64,000 nt of DNA from Tetracentron sinense. Lineage: Eukaryota > Streptophyta > Magnoliopsida > Trochodendrales > Trochodendraceae. The DNA is taken from NCBI GenBank assembly GCA_015143295.1, contig CM026553.1, positions 3,929,912-3,993,911 on the forward strand, given 5' to 3'. Made by a program: the position numbers and the translations under genes. The notes under the pieces are model-generated. The model had not been told where the DNA came from. It saw nothing but the letters and a program-made list of their open reading frames with translations, and did no database searches. Positions 11,105 through 22,467 of the stretch are shown here, one piece after another; the first letter of the stretch is position 1; every line of letters begins with the position of its first letter.

Positions 11105-12517
11105 TATGAGCCTTGTGAGCCTTGTAACCGATCTTAGACTTATGCATTTCTTATGAGTTCTTAGAAGCCTTGCGAGACTTATGATCCTTGGAGCTTATAC
11201 AAGATCTTAGACTTGATCCTTGTGAGCATGAGGTAACCGATCTTAGAAATACCAATCCAAAGTTTGGCCTTGTCAATGCTTATGCACTTATACTTCTTCT
11301 TATGAAATTTTCATTGAAAAGCACTTGTTATGATTCTTGAAATACCATGCTTATGAGAAAACCTCGATTATGTAAAACATAGAGTGCGTGGAGTGCTTGT
11401 GAGCATCATAATATATATGGAAAACTTTAAACATTGCATACTGGTTCATACAAGACATATTAGCATCATAGTATACTTGGACAATTTCTAAAAACATGGA
11501 ACATTTTCATTCATGACATTACATCACAAAATCTTGGCCATCAAGCCTTTTTCATCAACATCATACTTAGAATCATAGTTCATTGGAGGATAATCACAAT
11601 CATATACAAGCATAAAGATATTTATCATTTTTATTGAAAAACCCCAATCTTAAAAACCCTTATGAATCATAATAAAATCATCTAGTAGAGTATATTTGCA
11701 AATTCTATTCCAAATCATACTTTCAATCCTCTTTTTACTATTTGTTTCATAGCTAAGTTAGGTAGTATAATTTTCTTACCTTTTGGATTGGAGAAAAGCT
11801 TGAGAAAGACTTGAGAATGTGTGATCTAAGCTTCAAGGAAGGATCCAAGCTTGAACAAGGAACCTAAGCTCCACCTTGATCCCCAAATAGAAACCCTAGC
11901 TTCTCCCCCTTTCTCCCTCTCTAATTTCTACCTTTAGAACTCTCTTAGGTTTTCTTGAGGGTTTATGAATCCTAACCCATGAATTTTGGGCTTATATAGG
12001 AAAAGGGGTGGTCAAAAGACCATCCTACCCTTAATTTAATGGTTCAACAGACCAAATCAGGCAAAAGTTCGGGTGCCCGGTCGACCGGCTAGGAGGGGCG
12101 GTCGACCGACCTTGGGAATACCCTTACTGTTAGCCCATTTTGGCCAAAAACCATACAGTTGGTCGACTGGCCTTGAGGTTGGTCGACCGGCCCTGCCCAA
12201 CCAACTCATTGTTAGCCATTTTTGGCATTTTTCGTGACAGTCAATGAACCTGCCTTGAGGAGCGGTCGATCGTCCTTTGCAAAATTTGACCATTTCTCTT
12301 GTTTTTTTCCCATTTTTCACACTTAGAGTGATTCTACTCTTCCATTAACTCACATAGAGTGCTTCCACTCTTTTACCTTGGCTTTAACACCCATATACAA
12401 TTATATTTTTGGTTCCAACTCCTTTTATTCATAATACAATACCATAACACATAGAAGACCCCTTTTTGACTAAAATCACTATTCACCAACTAGGTGATTG
12501 AGTTTCAGGGTTCTACA
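11105..12517 (-). repeat. Broken Tekay-like LTR, minus strand
   Basis: Right end TTCTACA (12517) is the own-strand start TGTAGAACCCTG. The left part is cut by the insertion of the plus-strand element at 11104/11105. It has a TATA box at 11990-12001 (TTATATAGG on plus) and a palindromic array at 12076-12275. The sequence 11105-11280 resembles the LTR at 2200-2500. No polypurine tract precedes the LTR start, so it is a 5' or solo LTR. Confidence 0.8.
12076..12275. promoter_or_regulatory. Palindromic GGTCGACCGGCC array in LTR
   Basis: Copies of GGTCGACCGGCT, GGTCGACCGACC, GGTCGACTGGCC, GGTCGACCGGCC and GGTCGATCG within 200 bp, upstream of the LTR TATA box in the element's direction. Same position as the other arrays, different word. 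Confidence 0.65.
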
Positions 12518-12625
12518 GCTCGGGCGGAGCTTTTTTGAAAATAAACCCTTGCTACTGTTCGAAACCGCTCGGGTGGTGGTTAGCTCCACCCGAGTGCCCC
12601 TTGCAGAATTTAAGTCAAATTCTAA
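12518..12625 (+). repeat. Fragment of another palindromic LTR cassette
   Basis: Words GCTCGGGCGGAGC, CCGCTCGGGTGG and CCACCCGAG, then TTGCAGAATTTAAG, which resembles text just after the array in the LTR at 23249 (TTGCAGAAATTTCAG). It looks like a scrap of a further LTR into which the minus-strand LTR inserted. Confidence 0.4.
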
Positions 12626-13685
12626 CAACATTTATGTATCATGTGCCTTGAGCTATTAGCAGATGATTGTGCTCTTAGTACTTCTAACTCAATAGTAGTC
12701 ACTTTAGTAATTAATTGTGCTAACTCTTGTTTCATATGTCATAATTGAGAGATAATATTTTCTCTATTTTGGTTATTCCTTTCTTCACATTTCAGCACTT
12801 CTGATTTGAATAGTTGATTTCATGCACATGTTACTTCTCTAATAGTTCCTTCATAAGAATTTTATGCATGAAATTTATACTCCAAGAACCCAGCCGACAA
12901 TAATATGCTAATAGAAGCATAACAATGTGTTAGAAATGTGGTTGAAAACACAAGTTTATATTCTTCTAGATCCCATCCTGAAATGATTGTTGTTAAATCA
13001 TCAACGGAGGAAATGTTTGTCGGACATGTTTAATAAATGAGGTTACGGTAAATGTTATGAAAAATGGCACATAAAGCCAAGTGAGAGTATTAGAATTTAT
13101 TTGCTATAATAGCCATTTAGTTTGATCACTAAGGAGATATAAGACCATTGGTCAGATAAGTGTAACAACAGCCATAAAGGCGTCGGTTACAGGTGATAAT
13201 CTCTATAAAAGAGAGGCTAAGGTGTATGAATTATTCATTCTCTAATGGTGAATCTAATATTTGTATCACCCGAATCTGGATCATGTGGGTCAACTTAATT
13301 TGTTGATTTACATCCACAATTGATTTTTCTTGATGATCAGATAGACAATCCTATGAATTTCCTACAATATGCGTGTTATAATAATATCTGTTGGAGCCAT
13401 AATATAATCCAACATAATCAGCTCATATATATGTTTTTATATGTATCTAATAATAATATCACGAATTACCATTTTGTGGACGTCAAGCAATACATCCATT
13501 TCATTTTCTATTTTGTCAATTGAATTAGCATAGTCTTGATCACAATGACTACAAACATGGTTTTGTGTACAAATAACAATAAACAAGGAATTGTCAGGCA
13601 CAATGTTTTTGACAACTAAATTCATAGGTCATTTCATCCACGTACGTATCATATATCATACATGTATAGTTTTTTTAACCTTTAT
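12626..13685. other. No gene seen; possible old copia-type LTR at 12929-13319
   Basis: AT-rich, with no convincing coding region. 12929 begins TGTTAGAAATGTGG, 13200 has CTATAAAAGAGAGG (TATA-like), and 13312-13319 ends in ATCCACA followed by TTGATGATCAGAT, a poor match to the Met-tRNA primer site TTGGTATCAGAG. This layout would fit an old copia-type LTR, but no second copy lies in the window. A 68-residue ORF at 13320-13523 looks like chance. Confidence 0.3.
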
Positions 13686-14607
13686 TAATTGTGGTTAAGA
13701 TTCACTAAAACACATGGGGTTCAACAATATAACCTTGGCTTTTAGAGAAAAATATTTAACTTCGTAAATAATTTTTAACCCTTAGGGTTAATATATTTTG
13801 AATATATTTTTTTTAAAATCAAAGCTATATTGTATCTCAAGGGATAGTGAATCTTAACAACAGCTAATAGGAGTTAAAAGGGACACGTGTAATTCACCTG
13901 TGGATGCGATTGAACTCGGGAAGAGTTCAATCACAATCGGCCGTGATCCAATAGGGTCATCTAGTGGCCATTCCATTTCATTTAGTTAGATTAACCCAAT
14001 GTTACCTAGTTCGTCGGTTCGCTCGGTTAGAATTCGGGTTCGCGGTTCGCCACTCTAGAGTGAACACGGTTTGCTAGGGGTAAGATGAGATAATTCGTTT
14101 TTTGGTTCTTTAGTTTGGTTCGCTAGCTTGGTTCACTACTCAAGCATGCAAAACAAAATATATAATTTATATTATACTATAAAAATATATATCTTTTAAG
14201 TATGTAAATAACATATTACAAATACTTATTTGAAAAATAATAATAAAATGTCTTTTCATGAACGGATTGTGAACTCAAAACTATAAATTTGTCAAACCTG
14301 GTGAAAAATATCAATGAATTTGAATAATAAAATTCACAAATTAAGATTGTTTTGAAACCACTATGCGGGTTTGCTCAATTTCACGAACCAAACCGAACCG
14401 AACTGAACCATGAACCAGTTTAGGTTCGCTCGGTTTTCAATTCGCTATAGCATGTAGCGAACTTGGTAACCTTGGATTAACCTAAATTAATTAATTTTAA
14501 TCTAATATAATATCATTTAAAGAATTAAATTTAACTAATTTAGTTAGAGTAACTATATTAACTAAGCGTACTGTGGTTAATTTAGGCACTTGTGCATGAA
14601 GGAGTTC
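13686..14607. repeat. Dispersed AT-rich repeat with inverted arms, holding a nested MITE
   Basis: GTGGTTAAGATTCACTA near 13690 is mirrored by TAGTGAATCTTAACAAC near 13847, and the same word recurs at 16998. A module with GATTGAACTCGGGAAGAG (13909-13950) is shared with 14733-14805 and, inverted, with 14608-14690. It looks like a non-autonomous DNA transposon family present in several copies; ends are not resolved. Confidence 0.45.
13995..14475. mobile_element. hAT-like MITE with GTTCG-rich ends
   Basis: Left end CCCAATGTTACCTAGTTCG and right end CGAACTTGGTAACCTTGG are imperfect inverted repeats. Inside them are many GGTTCG/CGAACC words in both orientations, a subterminal pattern seen in hAT-type MITEs. 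ATTAA flanks both sides (13990-13994 and 14476-14480) as a possible short target duplication. No coding region. Family assignment is inference. Confidence 0.5.
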
Positions 14608-14805
14608 GGATCACAGCCAATTGACCACGGTTAATTGCACCCACAAAGTTCAGTGCACCTAGGGGAGAGTTCAATCGCATCCACAGAGTGGTTCTTCTTA
14701 GGCTTAGTATTTAGCCACAGTTAAATAGGGAGTAAAGAGGACACGCCCGTTTTCACATGTGGGTGCAATTGAACTCGGGGAGCTAGAGTTCAATTGGCTG
14801 TGATC
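14608..14805. mobile_element. Small inverted-repeat element (~200 bp)
   Basis: GGATCACAGCCAATTGA (14608-14624) is the exact reverse complement of TCAATTGGCTGTGATCC (14789-14805), with further imperfect complementarity inward (ATTGCACCCACA with TGTGGGTGCAATT). This gives a long hairpin, consistent with a MITE. Confidence 0.6.
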
Positions 14806-14813
14806 CTTCCTCT

Positions 14814-14831
14814 AGAGAGAGAGAGAGAGAC
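14814..14831. repeat. GA microsatellite
   Basis: Uninterrupted (AG)n run of about 18 bases. Confidence 0.9.
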
Positions 14832-14934
14832 TTTCCAGCGGTCTAACGGCTGCAGCTACGACTGGAGGCGGTCAGAGAACCTACAGACGGAGGAGAGAAG
14901 CATACTAGCGGGAGAGTGAGGGGAATATGATATT

Positions 14935-15270
14935 CTCCCGGCCTGGCTGGGGTTTATTAATCTGATATTAAGTGGCGGATATATTTCCGTCGCAATTGGT
15001 TTTTAAGATTAGAGACGATAATAAATCCGTCACAATAAGTACTCCACTATCACTGTATGAATTAGTGACGCAACTATTCTGTCACTATACTTTATTCCTA
15101 TTAGCGACAGATTATTTCCTTATCTATATGTTAAGTTATTAAAAAAAGTATTAAATGCCGTAATATGAATTAGAGTCGGAACATTAGTGGCGATTTTTAT
15201 TACCGTCTCTATAGGCATGTATTAACGATAGTTCTATAATTCGTCCCTAATTGGTTGATTTCTTGTAGTG
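14935..15270. mobile_element. CACTA (En/Spm) transposon end fragment
   Basis: Ends GGTTGATTTCTTGTAGTG at 15270, whose reverse complement CACTACAAGAAATCAACC is the classic CACTA terminal sequence. About 330 bp inward has many short GACGG/CCGTC words in both orientations (TTCCGTCGC, CCGTCAC, GTGACGC, CCGTCTC), typical subterminal repeats. The opposite end was not found in the upstream 2.4 kb, so this is a truncated or very decayed copy. The inner boundary is approximate. Confidence 0.75.
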
Positions 15271-15274
15271 AATA

Positions 15275-15444
15275 CACCCGACCGCTTGCTCCACTGGTAG
15301 GGTTTGGCCCCACTCTTACGAGAGAGGTCTAGGGATCCTTTCCCATCATGTGATGACTAGTAATAGCTCCACTCCCCAATGCTAACCATTAACCAATGCT
15401 ACTAACTATAGGTAAATGGATCGACAGAGCAAAAAAAAAAAAAA
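15275..15444 (+). mobile_element. Possible tRNA-derived SINE with poly(A) tail
   Basis: TTGCTCCACTGG near 15288 loosely resembles an RNA polymerase III A box, and AGAGGTCTAGGGATCC near 15323 a weak B box. It ends in a run of 14 A at 15431-15444. No clear target duplication was found, and the B box lacks GTTCGA. The start is approximate. Confidence 0.3.
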
Positions 15445-15515
15445 TCTACTAAAAATACCCTGGTATATGCAAAAAAACAAACATGCAAATCTACTAAAAA
15501 TACCCTGGTATATGC
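15442..15515. repeat. 45-bp tandem duplication
   Basis: AAATCTACTAAAAATACCCT and the nine bases after it occur at 15442 and again at 15487, separated by an A-rich linker. Confidence 0.85.
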
Positions 15516-15538
15516 TTGCGAGGCGTGCTTTCCTTACT

Positions 15539-15670
15539 CTCGGTCAAACTCTACTCTCAGTCTCCACCAACCACCTATCCATCATCAAATCAGTTATGGT
15601 GGTTAATGCACTATCTCTCATCAAGAATAGACAGGTGGTTGGTAGAGACTGAAAGTAGAGTTTGACTGAG
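15539..15670. repeat. Long imperfect inverted repeat (40-bp arms)
   Basis: Arm 15539-15578 (ending CCACCAACCACCTAT) and arm 15631-15670 (starting ACAGGTGGTTGG) are reverse complements with about four mismatches over 40 bp, separated by about 52 bases. A transcript from either strand would fold into a strong hairpin. It could be a MITE, a small-RNA precursor or an inverted duplication; no terminal motif or target duplication decides. Confidence 0.75.
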
Positions 15671-16572
15671 ATTAGGGCTAACATTTCTCATATGTCTGCA
15701 TGCATTAAACCAGTTGGATAATTATGCCATTGTACAACCTTAAATATTACCACCACTAAGATGCTTGGGTGTAACACTTTACCATCCCTATTTAGTAATA
15801 TAGAAATAGGATTAGGAGCAATTAGTCATTCGGTAATGAGGTGATTAAATATCAATAGAAGCATGAACTAATAGGTAGACAAGATGTTGTCATGCAATCC
15901 CTTGAAAAGAAGGCTTAAATGATAGTTTCTTCCCGACTTTCCCTTTAGTAAGAGAAGTTAACCACACAATGTCGTCATTATGTCTTGTTTTCTTTTAATA
16001 TTCTCATTTAATGCAGCTATTCTCTTTTTGTGAAAAAAGTGAAAATTGCTTTAATCACCGGCTAAGAAAATCAGATGGCTAAGAATGCCAAAACTTTCTA
16101 AGGACATAGAATGTGGTATCCTCTACAATTGTACAAGCGAAGTCCTCCTATCGAATTCAATCTCGTGGTAAGCATGAGCCCACTCACCCTCAATCCAAGG
16201 TGACAGGATATATAACCCCCTTGAGGCAATGGATTCAGGTGGTGTGGCTGTGGCGGTTGCGAGTTTGTACTAACCTAACTCCTAAGCATCCTACTAACCT
16301 TTTATAAATGATGCTACACCTAAAAAAAAAAAAAAAAAAAAAAGGTTTTGTTTTTCGGAACTCAGGGCGTCCCCAACCCTTTAGGTAACCTTGAGGCAGA
16401 GAGTACCATAAAAATTTTAGAAAATAATCTTCTCCTCAGGCCGAGGGAATATACCATCTCATTCCCTTTTTTGTGTCACGTGTGTCCCCTTTTTTACTTC
16501 TTTTAATTGTAATTAAGATTTACTAACTCTTAAGATTAAAGCAACTAACATTTGTTTTTAGAAGAAAAAAAA
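15671..16572. other. No gene seen; poly(A) run at 16321-16342
   Basis: No convincing coding region. A run of about 22 A at 16321-16342 could be the tail of a retroposed sequence from about 16113, but no flanking duplication was found. 15793-15867 is a diverged copy of 18836-18911. Confidence 0.5.
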
Positions 16573-17441
16573 GGGTAACTTATATTGACCTTCCCTGAGG
16601 TTTGGTGGAATTGTAGAAACCTCCCTCTAATTTTGGAAATTACACTAATCTCTCTTGAGGTTTGGCGAAATTGTAGAAATCTCTCATCTAGATTTTGAAA
16701 TTACACTTCCCTCCCATGAAGTTTGGCGAAATTGTAAAAATTTCCCCTCTTATTTTTGGTATTACACTGTCCTTCCTTACCAAACTCGTTAAGTTGACGC
16801 CGTTAACAGAGGATGCTCTTTTACAATTTTATCTTTATTGATTTACTTGAGGAAACGATGTTGTATAACCAAGTTGTCTGACTTCAAGAAGGGCATGACT
16901 TAACCAAAATGGAAAATGCTTAACGCACCACGCATTCTGTTATGTAGCGAAATGTCGGTCCTCATTAGTCCACGACCCTTCTTTTAACACCACAGATTGT
17001 GGTTAAGATTCACTCACCCTTAGGGTTCAACCATCCAACCTTGGTTTTTAGAAAAAAAAAATAATTAATCTCAATTTAATTAAACTTAATCATAATTAAC
17101 AGTGGTTAAAAAAGACACGTGGACATGATGGTCGGTGTCCACTAGATAGTTGACCGTGGGGTCCTCTAATCAGTACTCAATCAAAATCCATCTATTTCTA
17201 TGACCACATACTAATGAAAGTAACCGAAAACTTAAGTAGAGGGGAGAGCAGTATAGTTTTAGAATAAAGAGGGGAAGTTTTGTAATTCACCAAACTCATG
17301 GGAGGCCAATGTAATTTCAGAAACAGGAGGAGAGGTTTCTTCAACTTTAGGAAACTTCAAGGGAGGTTAGTGTAATTTCATAAATTAAAAGAGAGATTTC
17401 GGTAATTTCACCAAATTTCTGGGGAGGTCAATGTAATTAAT
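16573..17441. mobile_element. Foldback-type element with ~60-bp repeat arms
   Basis: The left arm has three copies of a 60-61 bp unit (16597, 16657, 16718; GAGGTTTGGCGAAATTGTAG type). The right arm, about 17210-17441, carries three copies of the same unit in reverse complement (CACCAAACTCATGGGAGG type at 17288, 17350, 17409). Outer ends match as TATATTGACCTTCCC against reverse-complemented GGGGAGGTCAATGTAATT. The middle includes a copy of the GTGGTTAAGATTCACT repeat (16998). No transposase is present. Confidence 0.65.
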
Positions 17442-17537
17442 CAAAAAAAAAATCACAATGGTTAAAACTTGTTAACATAGTTCAAAAGGGCTATGAGAGC
17501 TCAGGAATAGGATTCTTGCTCAAAAAAATAAGGATTT

Positions 17538-17687
17538 TGCTAGCCCCAGTCGCAAATCTTCCAAAGACGCAACTGGGTGGCTACAAATGTTAAACGGTTA
17601 AAATATTAAAATATGAAACATCTCCATGTGTTAGCCCCGATCTTGCGTCTGTGGAAAAATTTGGAGTAAATGTGACTGGAGCTAGCA
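17538..17687. mobile_element. 150-bp MITE-like inverted repeat
   Basis: TGCTAGCCCCAGTCGCAAAT at the left is mirrored at the right by the complement of GTGACTGGAGCTAGCA. Inner parts (AAAGACGCAA and TTGCGTCTGTGG) also pair. It is flanked by low-complexity sequence, with no clear target duplication. Confidence 0.6.
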
Positions 17688-17870
17688 CTCCTCAAAAAAG
17701 AATAACAATGGATGAATGAGTGGTCCGGCCGGTTCACGTTCCATAAATTAGATAGCCCAGATTGGTCCTATCATATAGCTATCGATCCATAAATACATGC
17801 CACGTGTACTATTATAAGTAGGAGGCCTCTGGACCATTCTTAGGGTTTGTAGGATGTGGATTAGACAATT

Positions 17871-17926
17871 AAAGTGTTATTCAGGTTTCATCAAAAAAAA
17901 AAAAAAGGAGGAAAGTGTTATTCAGG
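17871..17926 (+). repeat. 26-bp poly(A) insertion with 15-bp target duplication
   Basis: AAAGTGTTATTCAGG at 17871-17885 is repeated exactly at 17912-17926. Between them lies only TTTCATC, 14 A and GGAGG. This is the signature of a target-primed reverse transcription event truncated almost to its tail. Confidence 0.75.
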
Positions 17927-18289
17927 CAACTGGAATTTGCAAAGATAGAAAGGAGAGGCAATTGTTACTTATTTTGTCTATTTATTTGAAATTAACCCTT
18001 GTTTGGTATGCAAGAATATAAATGAAAAAAAGAAAAGAAAAAGATCCGAAAAGAAAACGTAATTAAGAAATATACTAGGAAAACCAAAACATTCTTTAGC
18101 AAAATATGGTAGCTTTGGATTATAAGAACGATGAATTGAGATACAAAGGTTTTCATCATGGCTTGCTAATAAAATTTAGGCTTTTAGCATTGAACGTGCC
18201 TAATGAGACCTAACAGTCTCAAACCTACATGGGGCGTTCACAAAATTTGGCTCTAGCGCAGCTACTTAATTGTTCTGTGAAAGTTTTTT

Positions 18290-18560
18290 CGCCTTCAAGA
18301 AAAATAACATGGTTAAGATTAAATAATTTGAATCATGTTATTTTAACTAAACCATTTAAAATAATATGATTCAGATTTTTTTTCTTTTTATGGTTCACTC
18401 AAATAATTTCTATAGTTCACTCAAGTAATTTGATTCATGCAAAATAACGTTTCACAATATATTACTTGAATCAGTTAATTTGTATGATTCATCCAAAATA
18501 ACACGATTCAGGTTATTTTAATTGGTTCAATTAAAATAATGTGAATAAGGTTTTAGAAAT
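18290..18560. repeat. AT-rich repeat region
   Basis: Recurring variants of AATTTGAATCATGTTATTTTAA in direct and inverted orientation over about 250 bp. It may be an old MITE, but ends are unresolved. 17927-18289 and 18561-18918 hold no gene that I can support. Confidence 0.45.
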
Positions 18561-18835
18561 AAGTGGTTGGTGAGTGTAAAATTAGACGCCTCACTCATAA
18601 GAATGATCTTAATTAGGGCCGAGACCGTTCGGTCTTATAAGCATTACTCTTTAGCATTTTATCCTTTCTATTTTTTTTGTTTTCCTGTTCAATCCAAAGG
18701 CTTAAAGTGGAACTTGTTGAAATGGAGGGGCACCACTTCAGACAGATTTGTCCTTAGGACTTCTTATATCATAATGTCTTTTTTGAATCTATAATTGGGA
18801 GGAAGGATTGTGTCTGAGGGCTGAGTGGACCAACA

Positions 18836-18911
18836 AGTAATATGGAAATAGGATTAAGAGTAATTAGTCATCCAGTAACAAGGTGATAAAATATTGAGAA
18901 AAGCATAATGT
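18836..18911. repeat. Copy of repeat also at 15793-15867
   Basis: AGTAATATGGAAATAGGATT onward matches 15793 onward over about 70 bp with scattered differences, then diverges just before the Helitron start. The nature of the repeat is unknown. Confidence 0.6.
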
Positions 18912-20267
18912 CATCTAATCTATACTACCCCTGTATGCTAGAGTGAAATCTCTCCTCCTTATGCCACCTAAGCATATACTTCTCATATGTGAAGCCACCT
19001 AAGCTTGCTTCCTATTTGTGATGCCACCTAAGCCTCTTCACACTCTCACCATCTCTAGATAAATTCTTTGAAACGGTTCTTTAATGATAGGTATTAAATT
19101 TCATAAAGCGGTTAAATTTCACATAGAGGAGCTCAAATGTAACGGTTCATGGAAAGATTACATATAGAGTGAATTGATGTTATTGACAAGTTTCTATGAT
19201 GGTGTATTGATTCCATGGGTTGGCTACGTGAATGTTTAAGTTGTAACGGTTCAGCCCCTCTTTGGAAATTATTGATTTCATGGAAGGGTTATGGCTTAAC
19301 ATGTGAATAGTAGTATAGATCCTCCAAATCATTCTCTGAGCATTTATATCTAAAACACTCCCTTCCAACATTAATCTCTCACGGCCTCAACTAAATCTCT
19401 CTCTATCTACACTACAATCTTACCCCTTGGACGTTACCTTCTCTATCTTTTCCTTATTATGACTCTCCATCGTCTTCCTTTAATACATTCTCCCTCTAAC
19501 GTTACCATCTCCATCCTTTCTCCTATTATGACTCTCCTCTTCGTCCTACTTTACATAATAACGAAGCGTCATTGGATTGATCGTGGTTAGATGGATGAAA
19601 CGTCTCAACCCAAACCGACACACCCTTTTCAATTCCTTTACCATAAGGGGGTGGTAGAAGGCGAAGAAATATGTCGATGAGATGAGATACTCAATGGACC
19701 ATTTGCTAACGAGTAAGGACAGAACCAGCAGGTGTTTGACGACATTAACAGCCGGATAGCCCTTCTACAACTCTCGGTTTCTCTCTCTTCCATATCTCTC
19801 TCGATTGCAGTCCTCTATTTCTCAGGATTTCATTCCCTATAACAAACTAACAATTCCACGGCAAGAAGACCCATATGAGATATTAGGGAACTGGTATCTT
19901 TAATTTCGATTCTGTTTCTATTTTTTTGTGGTTTCTGATATGTGCTTTTTGTAGGAGGGTTGAAACTAGATCGAGGACAAACGAATGCATATATGAACTG
20001 AGTTCTTCTTTCCTTTTTCTCTTTTTTTTTCCCTCTAAATGAAATTTGGACGTCTTGAGATGCTTCTCGATTAAAGAAATGCTTACAAGAGACTTATTAA
20101 GTTTGTGGTTTTGGAGCCAATGAAATGTGTTATGAAGAGGCTGTAATATTGGTTACAATTGTGGAGGGACTGAGGGTCTAACATGTGAGACATTCTTTAT
20201 TCCCCATCTTCTTTTTGGAAACTAATATGTAATATTGTCGAGGTTAATTAAAGATGACATTTCTTCT

Positions 20268-22455
20268 TGAAAGTATGCCTCTTTTTAATTTTAGAAACAC
20301 AGTTCTTGGGGGGCATACATCGAATCCCAAGATCTGACTAAGATTCTAATTGATTTTATTCAATGAAGGTAGGAATAACATTCACCTTTGCGACTTTGAA
20401 ATTGTTAAGTCAAATCCACGTTAGAATAGTACTCGCAAAACTTCACAAGTGTCAAGTCTTCTGTCGATTCACATGAACCTTCTTTTTCTTTTAAAGTTTT
20501 CTCTAATGGAAGCTAATGGCCATTCCAAATTTCCAGCTCTAGGATCTTGAAATAAAGATCCAATCTTTATTAGCAAGAACCTTTCTTGATGATCAAGATC
20601 CTTGATCTTCTTCTTCTTGATCATTCAAAACTTAGAACACACAAGAGAAGAAAGGGGAGAGGGGTGACCGTACACTCTAGAGAGAGGGAGGCTTGAGCGT
20701 GAGGTTTGAGGAGAGGGACAGAGATCCAAAAATCTGAAAATTTTCTTATATCACAAGCCTTGGACGTCCACCTCTATATATAGGAGGGTTTGGATTACTT
20801 GCAACTCAAGACTCCTAATCCTTATCCTATAAGGATTCCTCAATTCTTTCTATTCTTGATTTTTCCTAATTAATTAGGATTAATCATTAACAGAAACGAA
20901 CCTTATCCATTAGTGTCCCACTAATCTTATCATTATCCTAATCTAATTAGGATTCCTTGATTAGCAAGAAACTAGTAGACTCCTTGTCCAACAAGGAATC
21001 TTTAATTAGTAACTAACTCTAACTAATTAACTAACCTTATCTAATAAGGATATTAGTTATTTGAAACTAATTAAAATAATAACAATTATTATTGATTCTT
21101 GAAGTGGGCGTCCCACCGTAGGTGGGTCCCACTCCACATGTCCCCAATGGGTTCTAAACCCTTTTGGTCACTTTAACTATTCTTTTAAAATATTCTCCAA
21201 TGGGTCCTACCCATTTGGTTTTTCACATCTAATGTGATTCCATATTTTAGAGCTTCACTATTCCATATAGTGATCACTTAGAGAAATTAATTAATTAAAT
21301 TAATAATTAAATTAAATAATTTAAGAAGTTCGTTGTGTGTGGGATCTAAAGTGATCTCCTATTTCCGGTTGTGGGATTAAGTACTTCACCTTTTTGGTTG
21401 AAACATTGTTATTAGGAAACACATTTCCTAAAACTCCATTAGGATTATAGAATGTTATCTAAGTCCCTGGACTTCCACCAATCACAATTAATGTCCATTA
21501 ACACAATGTGATTAACCTCCAGAAATTAGAAAATTACTTATAAGTACCATCTCACAATATATTTACAAATAAATCCTTCCACATTCCGGTATCACTTGTA
21601 AGCTTCCGGGATTGGAACAATTCCACTGTCTTAGTCCCTAGCTTATGAATAGAACCCTTTCTCATTATTACTTTTTCATTGAACTGAACCTCCAAAACAC
21701 TTTTGAAGAAACATTATAAAAGAACTGACATATATATTTATATATACTTTTCCATATTAAAAATATCAACTTCGATAAAAACCATTTTACCAAAAAGCAT
21801 CAATACTGGATTTAACAGTTCAGTTCAACAAGTATCACCTTGATATCATTATCTCCAATTAAGGAGTTGTGGATTCCTTATTGAGTGTTTACACACTTCT
21901 CCAAACATTGTGTACATGATCTAACATACCCGGAGTTAGTCCTGTGTATTGGACATTGCCGATTGGCACATCAAAGCCATATAGACAGATGTCTGAGAAG
22001 ATGTTAACCTCTCAGGTCTAAGGACAATTTCTCAAATGGATAACCCTAATACAATCTGACAGTGTATTCCATAGGATATACACTAGTGACCCCGTTTAGT
22101 ATTATGTGCTTGCTACATATACTCACATGTTAGTCAAGAGTCACCACTCTCTGTGAATGAGATTCATCACACTATCTCATAGAACTACACATGTGCAAGC
22201 CATGATGAAATACGGCACCCAACCAGTACTCTAGAGGCTTTGAACAATATTAGGTTTACAAGGAACTGGAAAATCATATCTTCTCGCAACCTTTGCATGA
22301 TTTTCCTACAAGGTTTCCTATGAAACTTTATGTCATCATCAAATGAGACAGTAATTAATATAAATACCCTTTATAGTTGGTTGTGTGAATATGATGCTTG
22401 TCTAATTAACATAGAAAAGTCTCTTATTGGCTTTCGAGGGCATATATGTCCAACA
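20268..22455 (-). repeat. 3' LTR of the non-coding LTR element (2188 bp)
   Basis: Own-strand start TGTTGGACATATATGCCC at 22455 and end CATACTTTCA at 20268. It matches the other LTR in both parts (31541-33060 and 44797-45449). A TATA box is at 20773-20784 (CTCTATATATAG on plus). Confidence 0.9.
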
Positions 22456-22467
22456 ATCTCCCACTTG
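22456..22467 (-). other. Polypurine tract of the non-coding LTR element
   Basis: ATCTCCCACTTG reads CAAGTGGGAGAT on the element strand, directly before the LTR start TGTTGGAC. This is the usual form in plant copia elements. Confidence 0.8.

Noticed and set aside
16113..16342. SINE ending in a 22-A tail
   Set aside because: No target duplication or polymerase III boxes could be shown; only the poly(A) run is supported.
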